Shown here piece by piece: positions 41,910 through 50,187 of a stretch of DNA of 64,000 bases (position 1 is the first letter of the stretch; the number at the start of each line of letters is the position of its first letter). The notes below the pieces were generated by a model, which saw only the letters and a program-made list of their open reading frames with translations, was not told the DNA's origin and did no database searches. The translations under genes were made by a program, and so were the position numbers. The stretch is taken from contig NZ_PJIP01000013.1 in the NCBI RefSeq assembly GCF_002929375.1, forward strand, positions 1-64,000, written 5' to 3'. This DNA comes from Arthrobacter sp. DWC3. Lineage in GTDB: Bacteria > Actinomycetota > Actinomycetes > Actinomycetales > Micrococcaceae.

Positions 41910-43418
41910 ATGACGGCGGAAGCCCTGACTAGACCGGTTTGCACGGCGACCATCGGCGACGACGACACGGTGAGCGTCACGGTCGATGGAGTCGACCAGA
42001 CGTTCAGTTCCATGCCGGACGCGATCGGCTTTTTCGCGAGCACTGCCGGCGATCTTGGCCGTCCCATCAAGGTCACTGCCTACGATCCGTCGTCGGTAAC
42101 GCAGCCGGAAACCTACCTCCTCGTCAATGAAGACGGTTCCGTCGACGCAGACACCAGCGTGCCCGTGAAGAAGCGGCCCCCACGCCGAACCACTCCCCGT
42201 CCCGCCAAGGCAGCAGTTGCAATCCAGTCCGAGCGTCCAACCGAGCGATTTGCCATGGTCGACGTGGCCGCCACTCCTGCAACCACTCCGGCGGTCGAGG
42301 ACTCTCACACCGAAGCAGCGGAAGTGCAGGCATCACGCGAGGTGGCTCAGCCCCCAGCCGAGCAAGTACCCGTGGCTCTCTCAACGCCGTCATCGCCCTC
42401 CCCCGAGCCGGTCGCAGCACCGCAGGCCCCGCAGGAACCGCCAGTACATCAGGAACCACAGACACAGCAGACCGTACCCGCCGCTGTTCAGGTGGAGCTA
42501 GGGGATGAGCGGCTCAAGCTGCGCCCCGAGGTGAAAGCCGAGAAAGTAGCCGCACCTGCGCGTCAGGGGTGGAAAGGCTGGTTCAACACCACCTTCAAGG
42601 CGAACCTCGCCGCTTCCCCTGCAGAGCAGGCAAGCCGTGAACGTCGGGTTCGTATCCAGCGGCCGCTGGAAACCCATTGCACCATGGCCGTCGTCCAACT
42701 CAAGGGCGGGGCGACGAAGACCACTGTGGCCTACCACCTGGCGGCAACCTACGGGCGGATCCGCGGAGGGAACATTCTTGCCGGTGAGTTCAACGAGAAT
42801 CAGGGCACACTCGGTGAGCGGGCCCTCGCAGGCTCGCACGACCGCACCACGCTGGATCTGATTCGGAATCTCGGTACGGTCACCCGGCGTACCAGTGACC
42901 TCGTGCGTTACATTCGGCCGCAGGGCGACGACAGGATCCACGTCCTTGCGTCCCCGCCCGAGGGCGCTGACCGCCGCCGCGTCGACGGTGCCTCTGTGAA
43001 GGCCGCGCATGAGGTGCTGCTCTCGCTCTACAACCTGATCCTGCTCGACACCGGCAACTCCGCACAGGCGTCCACCTGGCGGGCCGCCGTCGACGTCGCA
43101 GACTCACTCGTGTTCGTCGCCCAGAACAAGGCCGACGACTTCCGTCTCCTCGAGGCAACCATCGAGGGTGTCAGAGCCCAAGGCCACGCGAACAAGTTCG
43201 CCCGCTCCATCCTGGTCATCACGAACACCGCGCAGCCCAACGCAGACCGCCTCGCCCAACTCAAGGCCTACGGGGAAAGCATCGGCCTCGCGGCCGTCGT
43301 CGTCGTACCCTTCGACCAGTCCCTGCAGGAGGGCCAGAACTTCGACTACGAAGCCCTGAACTCCGCCACACGCCGGGCCTACGAGGAAGCAACCGCCGCC
43401 CTTACCGACCAGCTCTAG
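41910..43418 (+). CDS. MinD/ParA-like P-loop protein with a long disordered N-terminus
   Basis: About 502 residues. The first ~70 form a small beta-rich domain (VTVDGVDQTFSSMPDAIGFFA), then ~150 residues rich in Pro, Ala and Gln, then a MinD-like ATPase. Its deviant Walker A is QLKGGATKTTVAY (about 264-276), followed by LILLDTGNSAQAS and ADSLVFVAQNKADDFRLLEA. ATG 41910 has better spacing to GAGGGG than ATG 41907. Such proteins occur with actinobacterial secretion and conjugation loci and may position the machine at the membrane or pole rather than segregate plasmids. Confidence 0.78.
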   Translation: MTAEALTRPVCTATIGDDDTVSVTVDGVDQTFSSMPDAIGFFASTAGDLGRPIKVTAYDPSSVTQPETYLLVNEDGSVDADTSVPVKKRPPRRTTPRPAKAAVAIQSERPTERFAMVDVAATPATTPAVEDSHTEAAEVQASREVAQPPAEQVPVALSTPSSPSPEPVAAPQAPQEPPVHQEPQTQQTVPAAVQVELGDERLKLRPEVKAEKVAAPARQGWKGWFNTTFKANLAASPAEQASRERRVRIQRPLETHCTMAVVQLKGGATKTTVAYHLAATYGRIRGGNILAGEFNENQGTLGERALAGSHDRTTLDLIRNLGTVTRRTSDLVRYIRPQGDDRIHVLASPPEGADRRRVDGASVKAAHEVLLSLYNLILLDTGNSAQASTWRAAVDVADSLVFVAQNKADDFRLLEATIEGVRAQGHANKFARSILVITNTAQPNADRLAQLKAYGESIGLAAVVVVPFDQSLQEGQNFDYEALNSATRRAYEEATAALTDQL

Positions 43419-43486
43419 GAACACAGCACAGTCTTAGGTCTCACTACCGGTCTCAGTTTCGGTCTCTAGGTACGGGTTAGGAAGGC

Positions 43487-44614
43487 ATGGCGGGGGGAAA
43501 AGCCATCGGGTGCGGCATCGCCGCGCTCACCGTCGTGCCCATCGGCGCAGTCGTGGCCATGACCATGCTCGTCGCCGGCATAGCCGAAGACGAGGAATCC
43601 AACCAGCTCGAACGAGCATCCTGCACCGTCTCTCAGGACACTTCCGGGGACGCCGGCGCGAAGCCGGGCGCCCTGCAGGCCGTTCCGAACGGGTGGGGGC
43701 CTCTCGTTGAAGCGGCGGCGGAAGAGGCGGGCCTTCCTGCCAGCGTCGTCGCCGCCCAGCTGAACCAAGAGTCGGGGTGGAACGAGAACGCCACCAGCCC
43801 CGTCGGAGCTCAGGGCGTCGCCCAGTTCATGCCAGCGACGTGGGCGGCTTACGGCAACGGTGGTGACCCGTTCTCCGCGAAGGACGCCATCCCCGCCTAC
43901 GGGCGGTACATGGCCGCGCTGAAGGAGGAAGTGCTGTCGATCGCAGGCGGTGATGCGAACTTGCTCGTGCAGCTCACCCTCGCCGCGTACAACGCCGGCC
44001 CGGGAGCCGTGCAGCAGTACAAGGGCATCCCGCCGTACCAGGAGACCGAGAAGTACGTCAGCGCCATCCTTGATTCGGCGCAGAGCGGCTTTTCCATGGA
44101 CTGCAAGGCACCCACCGGTGGCAAGCCGTGGGACGGCGACCTCGGAGACGGCGAGTGGACCACTCCCCTCCCTGGAGGCGTCTTTACCTCCGGCTATGGG
44201 AAGCGCAATGTGATCGGCCTGCCCGCCTGGGCGCAGGACCACGTCGGTGTGGACATCTCCACACCCGGCGCCGGCTACGGCAACGGCGGACCTGTCGTCG
44301 CCCCCACAGACCTGCGCATCACCGGGTTCAACGACAAGGACGGGTGCGTGATCGCCAAGGAGAACGGCGACGACCCCGACTTCGGGTTCGCGTTCTGCCA
44401 CCTCAACGCCTACTCCGTGAAGGTGGGCGACAAGCTCAAACGCGGCGACATCGTCGGCACTGAGGGCAACAAGGCCGACCTCGGCAGCGTTCCTACACAT
44501 CTACATTTCGAGATTTATACACCCGAAGCCCCCGACGTCACCTACCCGTACGAAGGCTTCAACATTGACCCCGAACCGATCCTCAAAGAGAAAGGCGCGT
44601 GGCCATCATCATGA
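43487..44614 (+). CDS. cell-wall hydrolase: lytic transglycosylase plus M23 endopeptidase
   Basis: A 375-residue exported protein. A membrane anchor (about 7-30), an SLT domain with catalytic Glu95 (LNQESGW), GAQGVAQFMPATW and AAYNAGPGAVQ, then a LytM/M23 domain with zinc ligands His252 and Asp256 (HVGVD) and HLHFE (338-342). It cuts both glycan strands and peptide cross-links to let the transfer channel cross peptidoglycan, the VirB1 role. It overlaps the following lipoprotein gene. Both domains look active. Confidence 0.9.
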   Translation: MAGGKAIGCGIAALTVVPIGAVVAMTMLVAGIAEDEESNQLERASCTVSQDTSGDAGAKPGALQAVPNGWGPLVEAAAEEAGLPASVVAAQLNQESGWNENATSPVGAQGVAQFMPATWAAYGNGGDPFSAKDAIPAYGRYMAALKEEVLSIAGGDANLLVQLTLAAYNAGPGAVQQYKGIPPYQETEKYVSAILDSAQSGFSMDCKAPTGGKPWDGDLGDGEWTTPLPGGVFTSGYGKRNVIGLPAWAQDHVGVDISTPGAGYGNGGPVVAPTDLRITGFNDKDGCVIAKENGDDPDFGFAFCHLNAYSVKVGDKLKRGDIVGTEGNKADLGSVPTHLHFEIYTPEAPDVTYPYEGFNIDPEPILKEKGAWPSS

Positions 44615-45261
44615 CCCCGACACCCACGCACCACCGACCCACACACCATCACCTGCCCCGCCGCGCGGCGGCCGTGCTGTGCCTGGTCCTGCCCTTGACG
44701 CTCTCAGCAGTCGCCTGCAGCAGCAATGAGGGCCAGGCAGGGTCGACACCCGATCCGACGCCCACGACCGTCTACGAGGGCTCCTACACGACGGCGGCCG
44801 CCGAAGACATGATCGGCAACGGCACGTTCACGACGCCAGCTGACGCCGACCGGAGTGATGTGGAGTCCACAGCCGAGGTCACCGCCCTCATGCTGCACTC
44901 ATGGGACACGACGATCGACACCACGCAGACAGCTGCCGCAATCCGGGCAATCCCGTTGATGAGCAACGAATGGGCGACCAACCAGGTCGAGCCAGAGCGC
45001 AACGGCGCACAAGGCGAATGGCTGGAACCAGCCGAGCACCAGGCGTACAGCGCGCCCTCGATCGTCCCCGCACCCGGCGACGTCTCCGAAGACGTAGCCG
45101 ACGACAAGGCCATTCGCGCCTATGACGTCAGCTGGCGCTGGATCAGCCGCGACGGAACCGACCTCCCTACCACCGGACGGCAGATCGTCACGATCTACCT
45201 CGAGAAGCACGACGGCCAGTGGGACGTCGTAGGACACCAGTTCCAGGACATGGGGCTCTGA
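44599..45261 (+). CDS. secreted lipoprotein of the transfer cluster
   Basis: A 220-residue protein whose start is GTG 44599 or ATG 44611. A His/Pro-rich, basic N-terminus precedes a signal helix (AAAVLCLVLPLTLSAVACSS) with lipobox SAVAC. The mature part has a helical domain and ends TGRQIVTIYLEKHDGQWDVVGHQF, similar in style to NTF2-like conjugation proteins. It overlaps the wall-hydrolase gene by 16 bases. It probably forms part of the outer face of the channel or an exclusion function; no specific family is recognised. Confidence 0.72.
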   Translation: MAIIMTPTPTHHRPTHHHLPRRAAAVLCLVLPLTLSAVACSSNEGQAGSTPDPTPTTVYEGSYTTAAAEDMIGNGTFTTPADADRSDVESTAEVTALMLHSWDTTIDTTQTAAAIRAIPLMSNEWATNQVEPERNGAQGEWLEPAEHQAYSAPSIVPAPGDVSEDVADDKAIRAYDVSWRWISRDGTDLPTTGRQIVTIYLEKHDGQWDVVGHQFQDMGL

Positions 45262-45359
45262 TGCGAGTAAAAGTGTGCCGCGACACGCCGCCGCCTTCCC
45301 ACTTAACTCAATCTGATTCAGGTTTGATCTGTCTTACAGGTTCAACTGGAAGAGGGATC

Positions 45360-45563
45360 ATGGCACAGCGCAGCAAGGGTGAACGCCACGTCATCACCGC
45401 CCGACTGCCGATGAGCGACGCCCAAAAGCTCGCCGCGGTCGTTGCAGCGACGGACGAGAACAGGAGCGATCTAGTCGCCCGTCTCGTTCATAGCTACCTC
45501 GAAACCATTGACCTCGATGCAATCACCGGCCAGGAGGCATTCCAGCTCAGCAAAGCGTCATAA
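45360..45563 (+). CDS. small ribbon-helix-helix-like protein
   Basis: A 67-residue protein, ATG 45360 after GGAAGAGGG. The sequence RHVITARLPMSDAQKLAAVVAATDENRSDLVARLVHSYL fits a ribbon-helix-helix DNA-binding domain: a beta strand, then two helices with the NRSDLV turn. A terminator follows directly, so it is a single-gene unit or the end of the transfer operon. Likely a copy-number or transfer repressor. Confidence 0.68.
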   Translation: MAQRSKGERHVITARLPMSDAQKLAAVVAATDENRSDLVARLVHSYLETIDLDAITGQEAFQLSKAS

Positions 45564-45567
45564 AAAA

Positions 45568-45591
45568 GAAGGCCCGCCGTAGCGGGCCTTC
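45568..45591 (+). terminator. intrinsic terminator
   Basis: GAAGGCCCGC and GCGGGCCTTC form a 10-bp stem around CGTA, preceded by a run of A, four bases after the stop codon of the small RHH gene. Confidence 0.85.
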
Positions 45592-45658
45592 TCATATCCA
45601 AGAATCCAAGCTTCACACCGTCTTATCCGCCAAGACTGCCGGTGAGTAGCTCAACCGA

Positions 45659-47596
45659 GTGCGTCCTTTTCAGGTCGTACCCTCTGCCGAAAGTGTACAC
45701 CGAGTGCTTGAAGCACCTCCAGCTCCTTATGCCGCGCCACGCCGTGACGATTCCCACCGTGATGCGGTATGGGCCTTGGCTCCGCTTATCGCCGGGCAGC
45801 CGTTCTACCGTCTTGGACGGTGGAAGGACGGCCGGTTCCAGTACCCGCGGCCCACCACTCCCCTGCCGATCACCAGGACGCCTCCTGCGCGTCCGGCGGC
45901 TGTCATGCTGCACAACGTCGACGGCTCCGTCCGCACACTCGTCCTCGACCTCGACACCTCGAAGGCTCGGAAGACGGTCGTCGACGACGACGCCCGACGC
46001 CTTGGAGAGATCCTGCGCGCAGCCGGCCTCGCCTACGTCGAGGACGAGTCACCCAGCGGCGGCCGCCACCTGTATGTGCCGTTACAGGAACCCCTCACCG
46101 CGGCCGAGGCCCGCCAGCTGGTCGAAGCTCTCGGACGTCGCGCCGTCAGCCTTGACCCGAGCCCGCACCAGAACGTCGTCCACGGCTGCATCCGGGTCCC
46201 AGGATCCGCACACAAAGTCGGTGGCCATCAGAGGCTCATCACGCCGCTCACGGACGCCTACGGCATCCTCACCCGCCGGAACCCCGCCAGCGCAGTAGCT
46301 GCCCTCCGCACAGTCCTGGCGCCGGAGCTGCACCGCCTCGAGCAGCTGCGCCGCACACAGGAACGTGCAGCAGCAGCGACAGCAGCCACCTACGCGATCG
46401 CCAAGGGCTCTACAGCATCCCCGGCACCAATGGCCGGTAGTGAGCGCCCGCTGCGCGCTGTCGCCCGCACAGGGCTGTACGACACCAGCCGCTACGCCAG
46501 CCACTCAGAGGCCCGCATGGCGGTCCTCAACCACTTCTCCGCCTGCCACTGGACCCTCGACCAGGTCCGCGCCGGGATGACCGACCAGTTCACCGGCCTC
46601 GCCGCTCTGTATGGCACCAAGACCGACCGGCTCCTGCCCTTCGAGTGGGCCAAAGCCCAAGCGTTCACCGCCGCCACAGCGCCACCGAAAGACCCCTCCC
46701 AGCGGGCAGGGAAGAAGACTGCGCACAAATACGACACAAGCTCTACTTACCCCACGGGGGGCAGCCCCGAACCTGCTGTACAGCCGAGCCAGTACTCCAT
46801 TCACCAGCTCGTGAACGACCTGGAGAATGTCCTCTACGCGACTCTCGACTACAAGCTCATGGAACGAGGCAGGGAAGGCATTCACCTGCGCTTCCTCATC
46901 CGCGCAGTCCTGGCCTACATGCGGACCATGGAAACGAACATCCTCGACGTCGGATGCCGCACCTTCGCCCTGGCCCTCGGGAAGAGTCACGCCACCATCG
47001 CACGCCTCCTGCCCGTCCTCGAGCGCGCGTCAGCAGGCATCCTGACCCGCATCGACCGTGCACGCGGCCGCAACGCCGACACCTACGCCGTCCAGCTCCC
47101 GGACCAGTTCCAGCAGCTCGCCCGCGAGCTCACCTGGCGCAAGGGCAAGATCCACGCCATCCGGCCGGTCTTCCGGGTCCTCGGAGACGTCTCAGCCCTC
47201 GCCTACGAGGCCATTGAACGAGGGCGCCACTCCCCCACCACAGCAGACCTCGCCCGCACTACCGGCATCTCGCGCCGCGCCCTTACCGACCACCTCGCCG
47301 GCATGGAAGCCTTGCAGATGATCCGCCGGCATCACGGTCGCTGGGAACTTGTGGCCACCACCAACCTCGCCCACCTCGCGGACCGGCTTGGTGCCACCGA
47401 GGACCGTGAAGCGCAGCTCACCCGCTACCGCAAGGAACGCGCCGCCTGGCATGCATGGCTCGACCGCCACCTACTCCCCCAGCTCGACGAGTACGAGCTG
47501 TACGACGCCGAGGCCGACGAGCACTGGCTACCGCCCATCGAGGACGAGGACGAGTACCAACGCTCCTTCTGGAACGCTGCGAGACAAGCGGCTTAG
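45659..47596 (+). CDS. primase-polymerase-like plasmid replication protein
   Basis: A 645-residue protein with the AEP primase hallmarks: LVLDLDTSKA (Asp97 and Asp99), SPSGGRHLYVPL (His137) and VHGCIRVPGSAHK (Arg179). A middle Ala/Arg-rich region follows, then C-terminal winged-helix elements (SPTTADLARTTGISRRALTDHLAGMEALQMI, about 525-560) and an acidic tail. A GTG start at 45659 is assumed with weak ribosome-site support. It probably initiates or primes plasmid replication; the repeat-rich region near 48.8 kb could be its origin. Helicase motifs are not seen. Confidence 0.78.
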   Translation: MRPFQVVPSAESVHRVLEAPPAPYAAPRRDDSHRDAVWALAPLIAGQPFYRLGRWKDGRFQYPRPTTPLPITRTPPARPAAVMLHNVDGSVRTLVLDLDTSKARKTVVDDDARRLGEILRAAGLAYVEDESPSGGRHLYVPLQEPLTAAEARQLVEALGRRAVSLDPSPHQNVVHGCIRVPGSAHKVGGHQRLITPLTDAYGILTRRNPASAVAALRTVLAPELHRLEQLRRTQERAAAATAATYAIAKGSTASPAPMAGSERPLRAVARTGLYDTSRYASHSEARMAVLNHFSACHWTLDQVRAGMTDQFTGLAALYGTKTDRLLPFEWAKAQAFTAATAPPKDPSQRAGKKTAHKYDTSSTYPTGGSPEPAVQPSQYSIHQLVNDLENVLYATLDYKLMERGREGIHLRFLIRAVLAYMRTMETNILDVGCRTFALALGKSHATIARLLPVLERASAGILTRIDRARGRNADTYAVQLPDQFQQLARELTWRKGKIHAIRPVFRVLGDVSALAYEAIERGRHSPTTADLARTTGISRRALTDHLAGMEALQMIRRHHGRWELVATTNLAHLADRLGATEDREAQLTRYRKERAAWHAWLDRHLLPQLDEYELYDAEADEHWLPPIEDEDEYQRSFWNAARQAA

Positions 47597-47666
47597 CATC
47601 AACCACAACACTCAACTCGGCCCCTAGCAGCTTCGTGGGCAGCAAAAGCATGGAGGTTCCACAACA

Positions 47667-47963
47667 ATGTCTGATGTTGCTGGCGATCATCTCGAAGCGC
47701 TCATCAGCTCCAACGCTCACGGGCGGTTGGGTCGCGGTCTCGCATGGCTCAGTGCTTACGTCAAAGCCTTCTTCTTCGGCGATTTCAGCGGGGCCGCGCT
47801 CGGCACCATCGTGGTCAGGCACAAAACCACAGGTGATGAGGTGCTGCGCGTCAGCAGCGGAACGCGCGACGAGACAGCCGACCTATTACTTCGCATCGAA
47901 CAAGACCTGGCACGGCTACCACTCAGCGATTTCCTCACCGAGTGGAACGCTCACACGCCCTGA
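47667..47963 (+). CDS. hypothetical protein, 98 residues
   Basis: ATG 47667 follows GGAGG at ten-base spacing, which supports translation. The product is helical and partly hydrophobic (GLAWLSAYVKAFFFGDFSGAALG) with an amphipathic C-terminal helix (ETADLLLRIEQDLARL). No family recognised. It lies between the replication gene and the inverted-repeat copy at 47993. Plasmid maintenance is possible only by location. Confidence 0.55.
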   Translation: MSDVAGDHLEALISSNAHGRLGRGLAWLSAYVKAFFFGDFSGAALGTIVVRHKTTGDEVLRVSSGTRDETADLLLRIEQDLARLPLSDFLTEWNAHTP

Positions 47964-47992
47964 ATTGCACAGTTGCCATGCCTCCTGCCCAC

Positions 47993-48141
47993 AGGGGCAC
48001 GGCACAAGCTCCCCCACGCTCCGCTGCTTGTCCCGCACCCAGGATGGACAGCAGGAACCTGCGTAACCACCTGCACACAACCACCACGTCACCGACACCG
48101 CGTAGATGACCTCGAGCGAGTGGTGGCCGTGCACAGCCTCC
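47993..48141 (+). repeat. 148-bp inverted repeat, copy 1
   Basis: Matches 55220-55367 in opposite orientation. About the first 65 bases (from GGGGCACGGCACAAGC) are identical; the rest differs at scattered positions and by a one-base indel near the 'CACCGAC' stretch. It breaks reading frames between copies, so it is better explained as non-coding DNA or RNA than as a conserved protein. Each copy borders one of two related minus-strand genes (48148 and 54809). Confidence 0.8.
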
Positions 48142-48147
48142 TGGCGC

Positions 48148-48456
48148 TCAGGTGCCGAAACGATTCTTGACCGGGATCTCTCGGCGCCGGCACTGATTCG
48201 GACGCACCCACGCCTCACGAGCTCGCGAGAACTCCACCCACTGCGCGTACACCGCGTCAGGGGTCCAGGCCATCGCGAAGCCCTTCACCGTCTGCTCCCG
48301 ACCGTCCGGGTACTCCAGCTCCACCCACAGGGCAGGTGCCTTTTCCGGCTCCGTCGCAGGCCTATCAGGTGGGTCGAGCTGCAGCGGAGGCACATAGCGG
48401 TCCGCGCTCGGCGGAATGCCATGCCAACCAGGGCGAGGAGCTGAAGTCACCGGCAC
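48148..48456 (-). CDS. hypothetical plasmid protein, 102 residues
   Basis: GTG start at 48456 with GGGGGAG upstream. The core ALWVELEYPDGREQTVKGFAMAWTPDAVYAQWVEFSRAREAWV looks like a small beta-sheet domain, and a weaker version of the same pattern is found in the protein at 54809 (WVRYPSKAIRVQAHAIAYTRTAVKIRFLEPLIKIHREGWVW). The two appear to be distant paralogues, each beside one copy of the inverted repeat. No function is known. Confidence 0.65.
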   Translation of the reverse strand: MPVTSAPRPGWHGIPPSADRYVPPLQLDPPDRPATEPEKAPALWVELEYPDGREQTVKGFAMAWTPDAVYAQWVEFSRAREAWVRPNQCRRREIPVKNRFGT

Positions 48457-48486
48457 ACCGTACCGATCTCCCCCGACAATGAGGAC

Positions 48487-48633
48487 CTACGAGTCCCAGT
48501 CCGTGTGAATAGCAATCAGGGAGAACCCTTTGGGCACTCGGGACAGCATCTGCGCCTTCGCGTCCTCATAGGTCGCGCCCTCGGCGCTCACCTGGTCCAG
48601 CTCAGTGCCTCGAATGACGCCCGTAACAACCAT
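48487..48633 (-). CDS. small hypothetical protein, 48 residues
   Basis: An ATG at 48633 gives MVVTGVIRGTELDQVSAEGA, then YEDAKAQMLSRVPKGFSLIAIHTDWDS and a TAG. Upstream TTAGG is a modest ribosome site. The even, protein-like composition and clear helix-strand alternation support a real gene of a type seen on actinobacterial plasmids. Function unknown. It is transcribed in the same direction as the gene at 48148. Confidence 0.55.
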   Translation of the reverse strand: MVVTGVIRGTELDQVSAEGATYEDAKAQMLSRVPKGFSLIAIHTDWDS

Positions 48634-48780
48634 CAAGCCAGCCTAACGGCGGCATCTGGCACCGCTCCCCCACATCCTCCTCACGTCGCATCGCCGTCAA
48701 AGGCACCGCAGCGGTACACGCCTTCGGGGTGATTCAGAGCATCAAGGGCAGGCCGATGATGGTGCAGCAGACGAGACCAC

Positions 48781-49131
48781 TACCGAGCTGGTTGACAGGT
48801 GGTAGTAGTCTGGTAGTGGTCTGGTATTGCTACCAGACCACTACCAGACTACTTCTAACGCACTACCATCGCTTTAAGATTTGATGGCCGCTTACTTACT
48901 GCTCCCATTCAAAAGCGCCAACTACTACCAAAGTAATACCGAATGAGTACGCTACCGGTAACGTAGTACTACCACTACCGGACCACTACCAGTCTGCTAC
49001 TGAAAGAAAGGAGGTCTCGTTCAATCGACGGCGAGCCTGGCGCTGATTCGATATCCGCAGCGCTAGTGTAGTACTACCGCACTAGTAGCACATTGGTACA
49101 GAAGTGCTACCGTTTCACTACCAGAAAGCTT
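48781..49131. other. partition-site (parS) array upstream of parA, possible origin
   Basis: About 350 bases contain many copies of CTACCA/TGGTAG and variants such as ACTACCG and TAGTACTACC, in both orientations, at 48801-48865, 48920-48934, 48950-49000 and 49070-49124. The array ends just before the ATG of parA. For small ParA systems with a short ribbon-helix-helix partner, the centromere usually lies directly upstream of parA and acts as its operator too. An iteron origin for the replication protein at 45659 is the alternative. Confidence 0.75.
48804..48853. repeat. perfect 23-bp inverted repeat within the partition array
   Basis: Two 23-base arms (48804-48826 and 48831-48853) are exact reverse complements around TTGC. 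Each arm contains the motif twice (AGTCTGGTAG and GGTCTGGTA), so the structure is four half-sites in mirror order. It could extrude a cruciform or bind a tetramer of the partition protein. Confidence 0.85.
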
Positions 49132-49135
49132 CCCA

Positions 49136-49771
49136 ATGATTCTCCTGATCGCGCATCACAAGGGTGGTGTTGGCAAGAGCACTATTGCTGTCAACCTCGC
49201 CGTGGAGTTCCAGAGGCGCAACATGGATCCGTTCATTCTTGAGGCGGATCCAACAGTTCATACGTCGACTAACTGGGCGAGGGACCGGGAGGAAGCTGGG
49301 GGCGTTCCGGTACAGACACTGCAGAAGACTGGGAATCTACGCCAGACCCTGACGGACTTAGCGGAAAGATATGGGGTTGTGATTGTCGATGCACCGGGCA
49401 AGGACTCGCGTGAGATGCGCACAGCCATGACCACAGCAGACATGCTGCTTGCTCCGATCGAGCCGACTCAACCGGCACTGGACGTGACGGAGCAGCTGAC
49501 GAAGGTCATTGAAGAAGCGCGGGACCTGAATCCGGAATTGAAGGTACTCGCTGTACTGAACCGGGTGCCAACAAATACCTTCTCGAAGGCAGCAGACCAG
49601 GCAAAGCAGTATTTGGCTGAGTTTCCTGAGATTCGTCTGGCTTCGGCCCGCCTGCACGAGCGCAACGCTTACAAGGAGGCTCTGGCTGAGGGGCTGGGTG
49701 TAGTCGAGATGCGAGACAGCAAAGCGAAGAACGAGATTCAGAGATTGGCAGAGGAGATTCTGGCATGGTGA
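49136..49771 (+). CDS. parA: ParA-family partition ATPase (type Ib)
   Basis: A 211-residue deviant-Walker ATPase: HHKGGVGKST (residues 7-16), FILEADPTVHTSTNWA (switch and Walker A' region) and VVIVDAPGKDSREMRTAM. The lack of an N-terminal DNA-binding extension marks it as type Ib. It is followed by a short partner gene overlapping it by seven bases, and preceded by the repeat array at 48781, which completes a standard plasmid partition cassette. It drives plasmid segregation over the nucleoid. Confidence 0.92.
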   Translation: MILLIAHHKGGVGKSTIAVNLAVEFQRRNMDPFILEADPTVHTSTNWARDREEAGGVPVQTLQKTGNLRQTLTDLAERYGVVIVDAPGKDSREMRTAMTTADMLLAPIEPTQPALDVTEQLTKVIEEARDLNPELKVLAVLNRVPTNTFSKAADQAKQYLAEFPEIRLASARLHERNAYKEALAEGLGVVEMRDSKAKNEIQRLAEEILAW

Positions 49772-50073
49772 AGGTAAGGCAACGCGCCACCGCACAGCAG
49801 GAACGAGCAGCGGAAGAGTTTGCAGCCAAAGCGGAACAGCCTGAGGCACCCGAGTCGGAAGCTCCTCCGACCCGTCATGCCCAGCCCACCCAAAATCTGC
49901 CAGCCTGGAAGCGCCGCAACAAGGAGCCGAAAACCAGTGGGGCCAACATTCGGGTCAGTAAATCACAACTCGAACTGCTACGGCGGGCAGCTGAATCTGA
50001 GGAAATTTCGCAACAGAAGCTGATCGAGAACATCTTATGGCCAGTTTTAGAGGAACGGTACGGCGACAAATAG
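49765..50073 (+). CDS. small ParB-like centromere-binding protein
   Basis: A 102-residue protein: a charged, Pro-rich N-terminus that may contact ParA, then SGANIRVSKSQLELLRRAAESEEISQQKLIENILWPVLEERY, a ribbon-helix-helix-like fold. It overlaps parA and should bind the CTACCA repeats upstream. Size and position match the partner of type Ib ParA. Named by context; direct similarity to ParB in the Spo0J sense is absent. Confidence 0.75.
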   Translation: MVKVRQRATAQQERAAEEFAAKAEQPEAPESEAPPTRHAQPTQNLPAWKRRNKEPKTSGANIRVSKSQLELLRRAAESEEISQQKLIENILWPVLEERYGDK

Positions 50074-50187
50074 GGGCTTTACGAGGAGTCGGTAGCTCCT
50101 TAGGGATGCAGTATGAGGGACTGGCCAATGTCCGAGACAAGAAACCAGGATCGAGTGGCGCGGGTTCGCTGCGCTCCACCGCGCCAC

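Noticed and set aside
43466-44500. 344-codon minus-strand frame opposite the wall hydrolase
   Set aside because: Shadow frame; the plus strand has complete SLT and M23 catalytic residues.
48781-49131. Possible CRISPR array because of the dense repeats
   Set aside because: Repeats are 6-8 bases, in both orientations and irregularly spaced, with no unique spacers and no cas genes; a partition array fits better.
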